64,000 nucleotides of DNA from an uncultured Gammaproteobacteria bacterium (GTDB lineage Bacteria; Pseudomonadota; Gammaproteobacteria; Enterobacterales; Psychrobiaceae): assembly GCA_913060565.1 (NCBI GenBank), contig CAJXRU010000009.1, positions 1-64,000 on the forward strand. The letters run 5' to 3'. The translations under genes were made by a program, and so were the position numbers. This document shows positions 54,567 to 63,592 of the stretch, in pieces (the stretch's first letter is position 1; each line of letters opens with the position of its first letter). The notes beneath the pieces are model-generated. The model was not told where the DNA came from and searched no databases. It was given only the letters and a program-made list of their open reading frames with translations.

Positions 54567-56635
54567 TATGCCGCCTCAATCCCACTGTGACGCAACAGTG
54601 CATCAACTTTTGGCTCACGGCCCATAAAGTTTTTAAACAACGCCATAGGCTCTTGTGAACCACCTTGCTCTAGTACGCTTTCTAAGAACGATAGCCCAGT
54701 TTCACGATTGAAAATGCCTTCGTCTTCAAAGCGCGAGAACGCATCAGCTGACAGCACTTCAGCCCACTTATAGCTGTAGTACCCCGCGGCATAACCACCA
54801 GCAAAAATATGTGAAAAGCCGTGTTGAAAACGGTTAAAGCTTGGCGGAATAACCACTGAATATTGCTGACGGACTTCGTCGAGTACTTCACCAACACGCG
54901 CACCTGTTTGAGAGTCGAAATTAAGGTGTAATTTAAAATCAAATAACGAAAATTCTAATTGGCGGATCATTTGCATCGCACTGTGATAATTACGCGCCGC
55001 TAGCAACTTATCTAACATAGCTTTTGGCAGTGGCTCGCCTGTTTCAAAGTGACCAGAAATAAAAGCTAGCGCCTCTTCTTGCCAACACCAGTTTTCTAAA
55101 AACTGACTCGGTAATTCAACCGCATCCCATGGCACACCGCTGATACCAGATACCGCTGAGATATCAATTTTAGTCAGCATGTGATGTAAACCATGACCAA
55201 ATTCGTGGAATAAGGTAACAAGCTCATCATGAGTGAACAATGCCGGCTTATCACCAACAGGCTTATTAAAATTACAGGTTAAGAATGCAACAGGATCTTG
55301 CAGCTCACCACTTGCTTTAATACGGCGATCTAAGCAATCAGCCATCCACGCACCGCCACGTTTGTTTTGACGGGCGTATAAATCAAAGTAGAAGCCGCCA
55401 CGATGTTCACCGTTGCGATCGCTAATGTTGTAAAACTTAACATCTTTGTGCCAAACATCGACGTCTGTCTGTTCGGTGATGGTTAAACCATATAAACGCG
55501 ACACCACTTCAAATAAACCCGCAACGGCTTTATCTTCGGGGAAGTATGGACGCAGCTCTTCATCGCTAATGGCATAAGTGTGCTGTTTAAGTTTTTCGCC
55601 GTAATAGGCCATATCCCACACTTGCAAATCGGTTGCATTGTAATGCTCTTTTGCAAAGGCTTTTAACTCTGCCAAATCACGCTCGGCTTGCGGTTTAGAC
55701 TTAGCAGCTAAATCTTCAAGGAAATCGACAACTTGTTGTGGTTTTTCCGCCATTTTTGTCGCCAGTGATTTATCAGCAAAGCTATCAAATCCTAACAGCT
55801 GAGCGAGTTCATGGCGCAGCGCTAAAGTTTCATTAATAACGTCACTGTTATCCCATTGATTAGCATTTGGTCCTTGATCCGATGCTCTTGTGCTAAATGC
55901 TGTGTACATTTCTTCACGAAATTTTGCGTTATCAGCATAGGTTAAAACAGGTAGGTAACTTGGGAAGTCTAACGTAAATAGATAACCGTCTAATTCTTTG
56001 TCTTGGGCCATCGCTTTCGCCGCATCGATAGCGCTTTGAGGTAAACCAGCTAATTCTTTTTCATCGGTAATGACCTTAGTCCAGCCAGCCGTCGCATCTA
56101 ATACATTATTGCTAAAATTAGAGCCTAATTCTGATAAGCGCTTACTAATTTCTCCGTAACGCTGCTGTTGCTCTGGCGCTAACGCGATACCAGACAGTTT
56201 AAAATCACGTAATGCATCGTTAATTACCTTTTGCTGAACATCGGTCAGTTGCTTGAACTCCGCGCTATCAGCGATCTGTTGATAAGCTTGGTAAAGATCT
56301 GCATTTTGGCCAACCCAGGTGCTGTATTCACTAAGTGCCGGTAAACACGCTTCATAAGCTTGACGTAATTCTTCACTATTTAACACGCCGTTAAGATGAC
56401 TGACCGGAGAAAAAATACGGTTGAGCTTATCGTCGGACTCCTCAAGCGGTATCACTAAGCTATCCCACGTATAAGGCGCGCCTTGTGCCAGTACTTGCTC
56501 AATGCTTTCACGACATAATTCAATAGCGGCTTTAACGGCAGGTTCAACATGAGCAGGTGTAATCTTGCTAAATGGTGGTAATCCGGTCATCGTAAATAAC
56601 GGGTTATCTTGTAATTGCTGTGACGCATTGCTCAT
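54566..56635 (-). CDS. prlC: Oligopeptidase A (M3 metallopeptidase)
   Basis: 689-aa cytosolic zinc endopeptidase. Zinc motif HExxH in LFHEFGHGLHHML with the third ligand Glu in the following helix (FLENWCWQEEAL), and PSSRFQH-like C-terminal FNRFQHGFSHIFAGGYAAGYY. It degrades short peptides including cleaved signal peptides. Standard length (E. coli 680 aa). First gene of the prlC-glycosylase-rsmJ operon, divergent from gor as part of a conserved neighbourhood. Confidence 0.97.
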   Translation of the reverse strand: MSNASQQLQDNPLFTMTGLPPFSKITPAHVEPAVKAAIELCRESIEQVLAQGAPYTWDSLVIPLEESDDKLNRIFSPVSHLNGVLNSEELRQAYEACLPALSEYSTWVGQNADLYQAYQQIADSAEFKQLTDVQQKVINDALRDFKLSGIALAPEQQQRYGEISKRLSELGSNFSNNVLDATAGWTKVITDEKELAGLPQSAIDAAKAMAQDKELDGYLFTLDFPSYLPVLTYADNAKFREEMYTAFSTRASDQGPNANQWDNSDVINETLALRHELAQLLGFDSFADKSLATKMAEKPQQVVDFLEDLAAKSKPQAERDLAELKAFAKEHYNATDLQVWDMAYYGEKLKQHTYAISDEELRPYFPEDKAVAGLFEVVSRLYGLTITEQTDVDVWHKDVKFYNISDRNGEHRGGFYFDLYARQNKRGGAWMADCLDRRIKASGELQDPVAFLTCNFNKPVGDKPALFTHDELVTLFHEFGHGLHHMLTKIDISAVSGISGVPWDAVELPSQFLENWCWQEEALAFISGHFETGEPLPKAMLDKLLAARNYHSAMQMIRQLEFSLFDFKLHLNFDSQTGARVGEVLDEVRQQYSVVIPPSFNRFQHGFSHIFAGGYAAGYYSYKWAEVLSADAFSRFEDEGIFNRETGLSFLESVLEQGGSQEPMALFKNFMGREPKVDALLRHSGIEAA

Positions 56636-56829
56636 GGTTGAATCCCTAAATTTTGTTAGTGCTAAATAGAATGGGGATTTTTACTTCGTTATTCAAGCCA
56701 CTCGGTGAAAGAAATACCTAATAGCCTAGGTCTATCATAGCCATAGAAAACAGATCCTCGTAATAACGAAAAATCTCGTTATACTGAATCCATATTTTAT
56801 TTTCCATCTATTAACGATTAGGAATATCC

Positions 56830-58179
56830 ATGATTGAAGAATTTGATTACATCTCGATTGGCGGCGGCAGCGGCGGTATCGCTAGTGCAAACCGTGCTTC
56901 GATGCGCGGCGCTAAATGTGCCATTATTGAAGCCAAAGCTATGGGCGGCACCTGTGTCAACGTAGGCTGTGTTCCTAAAAAAGTCATGTGGTATGCAGGG
57001 CATATCGCCGAAGCACTAACATACGCACCGGATTACGGCTTTGAATTTAAACGCGAAGGCTTTAATTGGTCACAGCTTGTCAAAGAACGCGAAGCTTATA
57101 TTGGCCGCATCCACGACTCTTACGATCGCGTGTTAGGCAACAACAACGTTACCGTTATCAATGGTTACGCCCGCTTCGTTGACAAAAATACAGTCGAAGT
57201 TGATGGCAAACAATATCGCGCTAAACACATTACTATTGCTGTTGGTGGCACACCAGTAACGCCTGATATTCCAGGTGCAGAATTTGGTATCGACTCAAAC
57301 GGTTTCTTCGAACTAAAAGAGCAACCAAAGCGCGTTGCTGTTGTTGGCGCAGGCTACATTGCGGTAGAACTTGCAGGTGTAATGCACGCATTAGGTAGCG
57401 AAACTCACCTATTAGTACGTCGCGACAAGCCATTGCGTGCCTTTGACGACATGCTTAGTGATACGCTTGTTGAAATTATGGCAAGTGAAGGCCCAACGCT
57501 TCATACACAAAGCACACCTAAATCGGTCATCAAAAATGATGATGGTTCATTAACGCTTAACCTAGAAAGCGGTGAAAGCATCGATGTCGATTGTTTAGTA
57601 TGGGCTATTGGCCGTCGCCCAGTGACAGAAAACCTAAACCTAGGCGTTACTGGCGTAGAAACTGACGAACGCGGTTATATTCCATCAGACAAATACGAAA
57701 ACACCAATGTCGATGGTATTTACGCCCTTGGTGATGTGTGTGGCAAAGTTGAATTAACGCCCGTTGCAGTTGCTGCTGGTCGCCACTTGGCAGAACGCCT
57801 ATTCAACGGTCAAGATGATGCACATCTCGATTACACCGACATTGCAACCGTGGTATTTAGCCATCCGCCAATCGGTACTATCGGTTTAAGTGAAGCTGAC
57901 GCTATCGCAGCTCACGGTGAAGAAAACGTAAAAGTATATAATTCACAATTTACCGCGATGTATAGCGCTGTCACTCAGCACCGCCAACCAACACGCATGA
58001 AGCTTGTGTGTGCAGGTGACGATGAGAAAGTGGTTGGCTTACACTGTATTGGCTTTAACTGTGACGAAATCATCCAAGGTTTTGCCGTTGCCATTAAAAT
58101 GGGCGCCACCAAAGCTGACTTCGATCGCACCGTAGCGATTCACCCAACATCGGGTGAAGAATTCTGTACGATGCGTTAA
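56830..58179 (+). CDS. gor: Glutathione-disulfide reductase
   Basis: 449-aa FAD/NADPH disulfide reductase. FAD-binding [14 protein letters not shown], redox-active pair [13 protein letters not shown] (C42, C47), NADPH-binding [17 protein letters not shown] with downstream Arg residues ([10 protein letters not shown]) as NADPH specificity marks, and C-terminal catalytic His in [10 protein letters not shown]. Normal length (E. coli 450). The prlC/rsmJ neighbourhood of gor is conserved with E. coli. Confidence 0.96.
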   Translation: MIEEFDYISIGGGSGGIASANRASMRGAKCAIIEAKAMGGTCVNVGCVPKKVMWYAGHIAEALTYAPDYGFEFKREGFNWSQLVKEREAYIGRIHDSYDRVLGNNNVTVINGYARFVDKNTVEVDGKQYRAKHITIAVGGTPVTPDIPGAEFGIDSNGFFELKEQPKRVAVVGAGYIAVELAGVMHALGSETHLLVRRDKPLRAFDDMLSDTLVEIMASEGPTLHTQSTPKSVIKNDDGSLTLNLESGESIDVDCLVWAIGRRPVTENLNLGVTGVETDERGYIPSDKYENTNVDGIYALGDVCGKVELTPVAVAAGRHLAERLFNGQDDAHLDYTDIATVVFSHPPIGTIGLSEADAIAAHGEENVKVYNSQFTAMYSAVTQHRQPTRMKLVCAGDDEKVVGLHCIGFNCDEIIQGFAVAIKMGATKADFDRTVAIHPTSGEEFCTMR

Positions 58180-58191
58180 TTTGTACAACTC

Positions 58192-58217
58192 AAGGCAGTT
58201 CATCTGAGCTGCCTTTT
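58192..58217 (+). terminator. Terminator after gor
   Basis: AAGGCAG (58192-58198) pairs with CTGCCTT (58209-58215), 10-base loop, followed by TT. The short T-run is weak, but position 12 bp after the stop supports it. Confidence 0.65.
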
Positions 58218-58233
58218 CAGCTCAGATAATATT

Positions 58234-58653
58234 TTGATTACCTACCAATTACTTCCATCAATAAAATCACCATTAGTTAATAAATACTATAAATCTCATC
58301 GTGTCAGTAGCAGTGCCGCGAGCAATAATGCCATTATGGTAGCTAGAGACAATAACGATATTGTGGGTGTTGCACGATTGGCCCCCATTAACAGTGAATG
58401 GTTTTTAACTGGGGTTCATGTTGATGAGCAATATAGAAATGCTGGTATTGCCGGCGAGTTAATCAATTGCTTAGCGAAACAACAACCCGTTATTTACTCA
58501 TTTCCTTATCAACATTTGGTGGCGTTTTATCAACGATTAGGCTTTGAACTTGTCACACCAGACAGCATACCGTGTGAGCTAGCGCAAAGGTTTAATGCCT
58601 ATGTAAAACAAGGACGCGAAATTGTTGTTATGATAAGAAAAAATAAACAATAA
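58234..58653 (+). CDS. GNAT family N-acetyltransferase
   Basis: 139 aa. GNAT core: [11 protein letters not shown] (beta 4), [20 protein letters not shown] (motif A with the acetyl-CoA loop, degenerate R-x-x-G-x-A), and [15 protein letters not shown]. The frame starts at TTG 58234 without a Shine-Dalgarno, and there is no ATG before residue 35, so the true start is uncertain (ATT is also possible). The stop is 10 bases before add, suggesting co-transcription. Acceptor unknown. Confidence 0.82.
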   Translation: MITYQLLPSIKSPLVNKYYKSHRVSSSAASNNAIMVARDNNDIVGVARLAPINSEWFLTGVHVDEQYRNAGIAGELINCLAKQQPVIYSFPYQHLVAFYQRLGFELVTPDSIPCELAQRFNAYVKQGREIVVMIRKNKQ

Positions 58654-58663
58654 GGTGCCTGCA

Positions 58664-59665
58664 ATGATAAATAGAAACATTCCCCTGACCGATATCCACC
58701 GTCACTTAGATGGCAATGTTCGTTTGCAGACTATCTTAGATTTAGGCCGTCAATTTAACGTAGCACTTCCAGCCTATAACCTTATAGATCTAAAGCCCCA
58801 CGCTCAAGTTGTCGAAAAAGAGCCGTCATTGGTAGCTTTCTTAGCAAAGCTTGATTGGATGGTTGGCGTTATTGGCGATTTAGACGCGGCGCGCCGCATC
58901 GCTTATGAAAATGTCGAAGATGCTTTTAACGCAGGTTTAGACTACACCGAGTTACGTTTTAGTCCAGGCTACATGGCGATGAGCCACAAATTATCAGCAC
59001 AAGGCATTGTCGAAGCAGTCATTGACGGCGTTACTGCTGGCCAAGAAAAATTTGGCGTTCGCACTAATTTAATCGGCATTTTATCTCGCACCTTTGGTGT
59101 CGATGCTTGCCAAGTAGAACTAGACGCAATTGTCAGCCAACGAGATAAAATCGTTGCCGTTGATTTAGCAGGCGATGAGTTGGGCTTTCCAAGCGAACTG
59201 TTTGTTGGTCAATTTAAACAAGCACGTGATGCAGGTTTTAATATTACGGCCCATGCTGGTGAAGCCGCCGGTAGCGAAGCTATTTGGTATGCCATTGAAC
59301 AGTTAGGCGCAAGTCGAATTGGTCACGGTGTAAAAGCGATTCATGATCCGAAACTTATGGATTATCTGACAGAACATCAAATAGGCATAGAGTCTTGCCC
59401 AACAAGTAATATTCAAACCAGTACTGTTAACAGCTACCAAAATCATCCAATTAAGAAGTTTCTTGAGCATGGCATTAATGTGTCACTTAATACTGACGAT
59501 CCAGGCGTCAGTGACATTGAGATTGCTTACGAATATACGGTTGCTGCAAAGGCGATCGGGTTAAATGAAAGTGACTTATTCAAACTTCAACAAAATGGTT
59601 TAAAGCAAGCTTACTTATCAAACGATGAAAAACAAGCACTTATCAACAAGTGCCAAGCGCGTTAA
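58664..59665 (+). CDS. add: Adenosine deaminase
   Basis: 333-aa zinc amidohydrolase converting adenosine to inosine. Metal ligands in [17 protein letters not shown] and NTDDPGVS; the [10 protein letters not shown] segment is the family marker. ATG 58664 is preferred over GTG 58655 because AAGGTG is 7 bases ahead. It follows the GNAT gene by 10 bp and ends at a strong terminator. Confidence 0.95.
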   Translation: MINRNIPLTDIHRHLDGNVRLQTILDLGRQFNVALPAYNLIDLKPHAQVVEKEPSLVAFLAKLDWMVGVIGDLDAARRIAYENVEDAFNAGLDYTELRFSPGYMAMSHKLSAQGIVEAVIDGVTAGQEKFGVRTNLIGILSRTFGVDACQVELDAIVSQRDKIVAVDLAGDELGFPSELFVGQFKQARDAGFNITAHAGEAAGSEAIWYAIEQLGASRIGHGVKAIHDPKLMDYLTEHQIGIESCPTSNIQTSTVNSYQNHPIKKFLEHGINVSLNTDDPGVSDIEIAYEYTVAAKAIGLNESDLFKLQQNGLKQAYLSNDEKQALINKCQAR

Positions 59666-59690
59666 GTTATATCGCTTTCTAATATTAAAT

Positions 59691-59716
59691 GGACATCGCT
59701 AGTGATGTCCTTTTTT
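59691..59716 (+). terminator. Rho-independent terminator of add
   Basis: GGACATC (59691-59697) pairs with GATGTCC (59704-59710), 6-base loop, then six T. Confidence 0.92.
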
Positions 59717-59726
59717 GTTTATCGTT

Positions 59727-60806
59727 CTATTTTGCTGAAGCAACACGTTTTTTGTCTGGCAAAGAATAGCGCAGAATACGTTTAACAACACCGCTGTATT
59801 GGGTCCAAAAGCTGCCAGTATTATAGGGCAGCCCATATTCTTTAAAGACGGCTTGTACCTGTGGCGCGACCTCTTGATAGCGTGAAGATGGTAAATCAGG
59901 AAATAAGTGGTGTTCAATTTGAAAACTCAAGTGACCCGTTAAAACATGAAACCAATGCTTACCTTGGATATTCGACGAACCTAGTCCTTGGCGATAATAC
60001 CAATGTCCCAAACTCTCATCTTTTATGGATTCCTCGGTAAATGTATGAACATGCTCGGTAAAATGGCCACAAAATATGATGGTTGATGTCCATAAATTTC
60101 TCAATAAGTTCGCCAACAAGTTACCAACAAAGACCCATAAGAATAATGGACCCGCAATGGCAGGGAACAATAAGTAATCTTTAATAAGTTGGCGTGCTCC
60201 CTTGCCAAAAAATCGGCGCTTTAATTCGCCATGATCAACATGATGATTTCGATTTTCATTTTTCTTACCAATGAACACTCGCTCTCCAGCAAGTTCATGA
60301 TATGAAATACCCCATTGGAACAGCACACTTAAATTAAGATAAGTTATAAACTGCCACAGGTTTTTAATACGCCATCTAAAATCACTGGATAATCGTAACA
60401 AGCCATAACCAAAATCGCGATCTTTGCCAATGACATTAGTGTAAGTATGGTGCTCAAAATTATGGACTCGATTCCAACTTGCGCCGTCACAGGCAATATC
60501 CCATTCATAGGCTCTTGAGTTAATATGCTTGTCATTCATCCAATCATATTGTCCATGCATCACATTATGACCAATTTCCATATTCTCTAAAATTTTGGCC
60601 AAGGCTAGCAGTAATACACCAATGCCCCACATCGCCGGATGGATAAGACCACACATCAATAGAATGCGCCCGCCCCATTCACAATAACGTTGACGCCTGA
60701 TAATAGAGCGAATGTAAGTAGCGTCTTCAGCGCCAACCTTTGCCAAGGTCGTTTGCTTAATATTTTTAATAGCTGATTCAAAAGCTTTAAAGTCTATTGG
60801 ATTCAT
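59727..60806 (-). CDS. Membrane fatty acid desaturase (DesB-like)
   Basis: 359 aa. Three histidine boxes: HNVMH, HNFEHHTYTN and QIEHHLFPDLP, with the Gln-containing third box found in front-end and acyl-CoA desaturases. Four hydrophobic segments. It overlaps the upstream reductase by 4 bases (ATGA), so the two are one unit: the reductase supplies electrons, as in the Pseudomonas DesB/DesC pair. It would introduce a double bond into long acyl chains. No acyl-CoA or acyl-lipid preference can be told. Confidence 0.9.
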   Translation of the reverse strand: MNPIDFKAFESAIKNIKQTTLAKVGAEDATYIRSIIRRQRYCEWGGRILLMCGLIHPAMWGIGVLLLALAKILENMEIGHNVMHGQYDWMNDKHINSRAYEWDIACDGASWNRVHNFEHHTYTNVIGKDRDFGYGLLRLSSDFRWRIKNLWQFITYLNLSVLFQWGISYHELAGERVFIGKKNENRNHHVDHGELKRRFFGKGARQLIKDYLLFPAIAGPLFLWVFVGNLLANLLRNLWTSTIIFCGHFTEHVHTFTEESIKDESLGHWYYRQGLGSSNIQGKHWFHVLTGHLSFQIEHHLFPDLPSSRYQEVAPQVQAVFKEYGLPYNTGSFWTQYSGVVKRILRYSLPDKKRVASAK

Positions 60807-61819
60807 ATTGATAGCTCCAAATCACTGATAGGTTGCGATACACACAGTTGAATCAATTGCTCACCAGCACCAGACAGGTCACCAGTACGAATATCCTTAA
60901 CAATGCCTCTTTTTTTAACACACTGACATTGATGACACACTCCAATACCACAACCTCGAATAACAGGTTGTTGTTGGTGCTCTAGCTCTTCAAGCAAGGT
61001 GCGCTGATTGGTTATTGTTAATTCATTTGTACCCAATGACACCTTAAATTCTTGCTGCTGCAAATTTACCATGGGTGTAAACGAGAACTGCTCTTGAAAG
61101 TAATTGAAACCCAGTGCCTGCGCTTTCAATTTAATGCCGTTCATTAGACTCGCGGGACCACAGCAGTAAACATCTCGCAATTGCTCATTAGTGAAAAGCA
61201 GCATATTTTTATGCTGCTCCCTATCGACTAAATCGAATTCGAAATGACTGAACTGAGCGCGAAGCTGAGACAACAAATCAACAAAATAATGTTGGTTGTG
61301 CGATGCAATATAACGCAAGTAGACAGACTGCTTTATCGTACTTAAATGCTGCGACAACATCGAAATAATAGGTGTAACTCCCGAGCCTGCTGCGATCATA
61401 GTAATGGGTAATTCACTCTTTTCTAAAACAAAATCACCCTGCGCTTTGGAGATATTAAGCCACTGATCTATTTTTATAATTTCAGCTAGCTGCCCTGTAA
61501 ATTGTCCTTGTTTTTGACGCTTGATCAACAAGGTAATTTTCTGATCTTGTTTATAAAGGTCGGGAGATGAAGCAACGGTGAAGGTGCGCGTTAATAATCG
61601 TCCATTGTGTTCAATGGTTAGCTGAATATGTTGTCCAGCAGTATGCACAGGCCAGCCGCGCTGAAGCTTAAGCGTCACTAAACTGTAATTTGAATCACTG
61701 TGCTCCACGTCAATGACCTTGCCACGATAACTATCGCTGCGCCATGCAGGTAGCCAATATTGCACGACAGGTTCGAGGTATGAAGCAAAACTATGATGAT
61801 GAAAAAACCACTGACTCAT
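60803..61819 (-). CDS. Ferredoxin-NAD(P)H oxidoreductase with 2Fe-2S domain (DesC-like)
   Basis: 338 aa from ATG 61819 (MSQWFFHHHS). FAD-binding TAGQHIQLTI and RTFTVASSP, NAD(P)-binding MIAAGSGVTPIISML, and a C-terminal plant-type ferredoxin with cluster cysteines in RGCGIGVCHQCQC. It passes electrons to the coupled desaturase. The longer open frames (to 61843 and 61966) are less likely because a 17-bp inverted repeat and the likely -10 element overlap 61843-61893. No strong Shine-Dalgarno ahead. Confidence 0.85.
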   Translation of the reverse strand: MSQWFFHHHSFASYLEPVVQYWLPAWRSDSYRGKVIDVEHSDSNYSLVTLKLQRGWPVHTAGQHIQLTIEHNGRLLTRTFTVASSPDLYKQDQKITLLIKRQKQGQFTGQLAEIIKIDQWLNISKAQGDFVLEKSELPITMIAAGSGVTPIISMLSQHLSTIKQSVYLRYIASHNQHYFVDLLSQLRAQFSHFEFDLVDREQHKNMLLFTNEQLRDVYCCGPASLMNGIKLKAQALGFNYFQEQFSFTPMVNLQQQEFKVSLGTNELTITNQRTLLEELEHQQQPVIRGCGIGVCHQCQCVKKRGIVKDIRTGDLSGAGEQLIQLCVSQPISDLELSI

Positions 61820-61842
61820 CTTATTAAAGCACTTAGAAATCA

Positions 61843-61907
61843 TTTTAGAGTACACTTGTAAGCTGAATTTGAGCGCACAAGTGTACTCTAAAAAATAGAG
61901 ATGTAAA
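61843..61907 (-). promoter_or_regulatory. Promoter with paired operators upstream of the desaturase pair
   Basis: TTTTAGAGTACACTTGT (61843-61859) and its exact reverse complement (61877-61893) flank a 17-bp spacer; centres are 34 bp apart. On the minus strand TTTACA (61907-61902) and TACACT (61885-61880), 16 bp apart, form a promoter whose -10 lies in the upstream arm. Each arm contains TACACTTGTA-like half-palindromes. A TetR-type lipid regulator such as DesT or FabR is plausible; none is encoded nearby. Confidence 0.65.
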
Positions 61908-61953
61908 CGTGCGTTTTCCAATGAAACGTAATGCATTGAAAATAAAGAACATA

Positions 61954-61983
61954 CAAAAAACGCCACTAACGAATTAGTGGCGT
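61954..61983 (-). terminator. Rho-independent terminator of speD
   Basis: ACGCCACTAA (61960-61969) pairs perfectly with TTAGTGGCGT (61974-61983), tetraloop CGAA, and the minus strand continues in six T. It lies 21 bp after the speD stop. Confidence 0.93.
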
Positions 61984-62004
61984 AAAATTAGGAAAGGAAG
62001 AAAA

Positions 62005-62445
62005 TTAACCGCGGGCGATATTTTTTAATTCAACGCGAGAAGGCGTAAAAATTGATTCGAGTAACGCAATAGCTTTTTCCGGCTGCGCATCACCACACAT
62101 AAACGCATCAAAGGCTGCATACTCTAATTCTGGCCACGTATGCACACTAATATGAGATTCAGCTAATAATGCAACTCCAGTTATTCCACCACCAACGAAC
62201 GTATGGATATGGATATGTAACAGCGTTGCACCAGAAATTTCAGCAGCTTGCGTTAATGCATCTTCCATTAACTCAATATCATTGAGTTGCGAAGCGCCAT
62301 AAAAATCAGCAATTAAATGTTGCCCCGTGCTTGTCGCAGCACACTCGCTGGTTGTTACGTTATCATCTTCAACCAAATTAACTTGATAAGATTTGCTAAC
62401 TTGTTGCTCAACAAGAGAAGATGTGATTTTTTTTGAAGCAGTCAT
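62005..62445 (-). CDS. speD: S-adenosylmethionine decarboxylase proenzyme
   Basis: 146-aa short-form (SpeH type) enzyme that supplies aminopropyl groups for spermidine. It self-cleaves to a pyruvoyl enzyme at E96-S97 in LLAESHISVHTWPEL; DAFMCGDAQPEKA follows. Residues 1-38 are an extra polar N-terminus before TGQHLIADFYG, longer than usual for the class. No speE is adjacent. It has its own terminator. Confidence 0.92.
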   Translation of the reverse strand: MTASKKITSSLVEQQVSKSYQVNLVEDDNVTTSECAATSTGQHLIADFYGASQLNDIELMEDALTQAAEISGATLLHIHIHTFVGGGITGVALLAESHISVHTWPELEYAAFDAFMCGDAQPEKAIALLESIFTPSRVELKNIARG

Positions 62446-62485
62446 CGATAATAGAGCTCATAATTCAAGAAAATACGCATGCATC

Positions 62486-62914
62486 TTAATGCACGGCGTT
62501 ACGGGCATTATACTGACGTAATCCCATTAGGTGTAGCATGCCATAAAATAAACAAATGACAGAGCTCCATAACCAAAAAGAACTGCCTTGCTCAGTCACA
62601 GAAGATATTAAGAATAATCCTCCTACTCCGCGGATTAAAAATAGACTAGTAATTCCAACTAAGCCAATCTTTAATAAGGGTAATTTTCGAATAACATTGG
62701 CTGCCGATAATGCGTACATCGAAAAGATACAAAGCACAATAACAATGAAACTGGTAATGATTGTTGGGCGCATACTTCCTTGCTCAGCCCAAGCAGACAT
62801 TTGCTCGCCTGCTCCGAAAAAGCGATACCAACTGGCGCCAAATATAATACAGCCAACATGAAGTAGAGCAGCCAGTCCATTACCAATAGCTGCGGCGATT
62901 AAAAATCCGTTCAT
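62486..62914 (-). CDS. Four-helix membrane protein
   Basis: 142 aa with four membrane helices (about 4-26, 50-70, 80-103, 112-133) and CAGGGATTCGTC before ATG. Segment FGASWYRFFGAGEQM after helix 1 is a recurring pattern in uncharacterised proteobacterial membrane proteins. Function unknown; not clearly linked to neighbours. Confidence 0.65.
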   Translation of the reverse strand: MNGFLIAAAIGNGLAALLHVGCIIFGASWYRFFGAGEQMSAWAEQGSMRPTIITSFIVIVLCIFSMYALSAANVIRKLPLLKIGLVGITSLFLIRGVGGLFLISSVTEQGSSFWLWSSVICLFYGMLHLMGLRQYNARNAVH

Positions 62915-63034
62915 GACGAATCCCTGTTCATAGTCATTTAATCGAAAATACCTATTTTAGCTTGCAGAATGACAATTATTAATAAGCGATAGTCAGATTT
63001 GAATCAGCACAAAACTGCTTGGCCAAACATAACA

Positions 63035-63427
63035 TTATTCTTTAAATGAATTAAGCCATTTATTCAACAACGAAGATAAACCACTAAAGATTATAATTCC
63101 AGCTAAATCAGCAAGATAATCATAGATATCTAAAGTTCTAGTCGGTAAAAAATGTTGGCTAAGCTCTTCAATTGTAACAAATATCCAAACTGCCAAGCTG
63201 CCCCAATATATAGAGAGTTTTTTGATTTTTAACGTTCGACATCGAGTCGCTAAATTCGCAAACAGGGTTAACATTCCAAATAGACAAAAATGGCCAATTT
63301 TATCTCCGTAAGGAAGCGTACTAACTAACTTGAATAGCCCATTAGATTGGCCCGTATTAGCTACATAAATAGCCCAAAGTATGAAAACAAAAAAGCAGAT
63401 TGCGAGGGAAGTTAGGTACTTTTGCAT
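63035..63427 (-). CDS. VanZ-family membrane protein
   Basis: 130 aa from ATG 63427 (the frame opens at a GTG 63478; no Shine-Dalgarno helps to decide). VanZ-like features: GDKIGHFCLFGMLTLFAN, ending in EELSQHFLPTRTLDIYDYLA before the last helix. VanZ gives teicoplanin tolerance in enterococci, but Gram-negative members have no known role. Confidence 0.82.
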   Translation of the reverse strand: MQKYLTSLAICFFVFILWAIYVANTGQSNGLFKLVSTLPYGDKIGHFCLFGMLTLFANLATRCRTLKIKKLSIYWGSLAVWIFVTIEELSQHFLPTRTLDIYDYLADLAGIIIFSGLSSLLNKWLNSFKE

Positions 63428-63515
63428 AAAGTGGGGTTCGTAAATTGAATAAGTTAATCGTGTAATTCTAATTACCACAAACTGTATTCAATCTGTACAA
63501 AGTCACCAACTAAAG

Positions 63516-63555
63516 AATAAAAAGGCGCTGGTCATAGTTAGGACATGACCAACGC
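63516..63555 (-). terminator. Terminator of ccoG
   Basis: GCGCTGGTCAT (63525-63535) pairs with ATGACCAACGC (63545-63555) with one mismatch; the minus strand continues CCTTTTTATTC. Lies 38 bp after the ccoG stop. Confidence 0.82.
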
Positions 63556-63592
63556 AAAACTTACAAACTAAGATCTCAAAAATTAGAAATAG

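Noticed and set aside
61820-61966. N-terminal extension of the desaturase reductase
   Set aside because: The extension covers the likely promoter and operators, and its sequence has no ferredoxin-reductase similarity.
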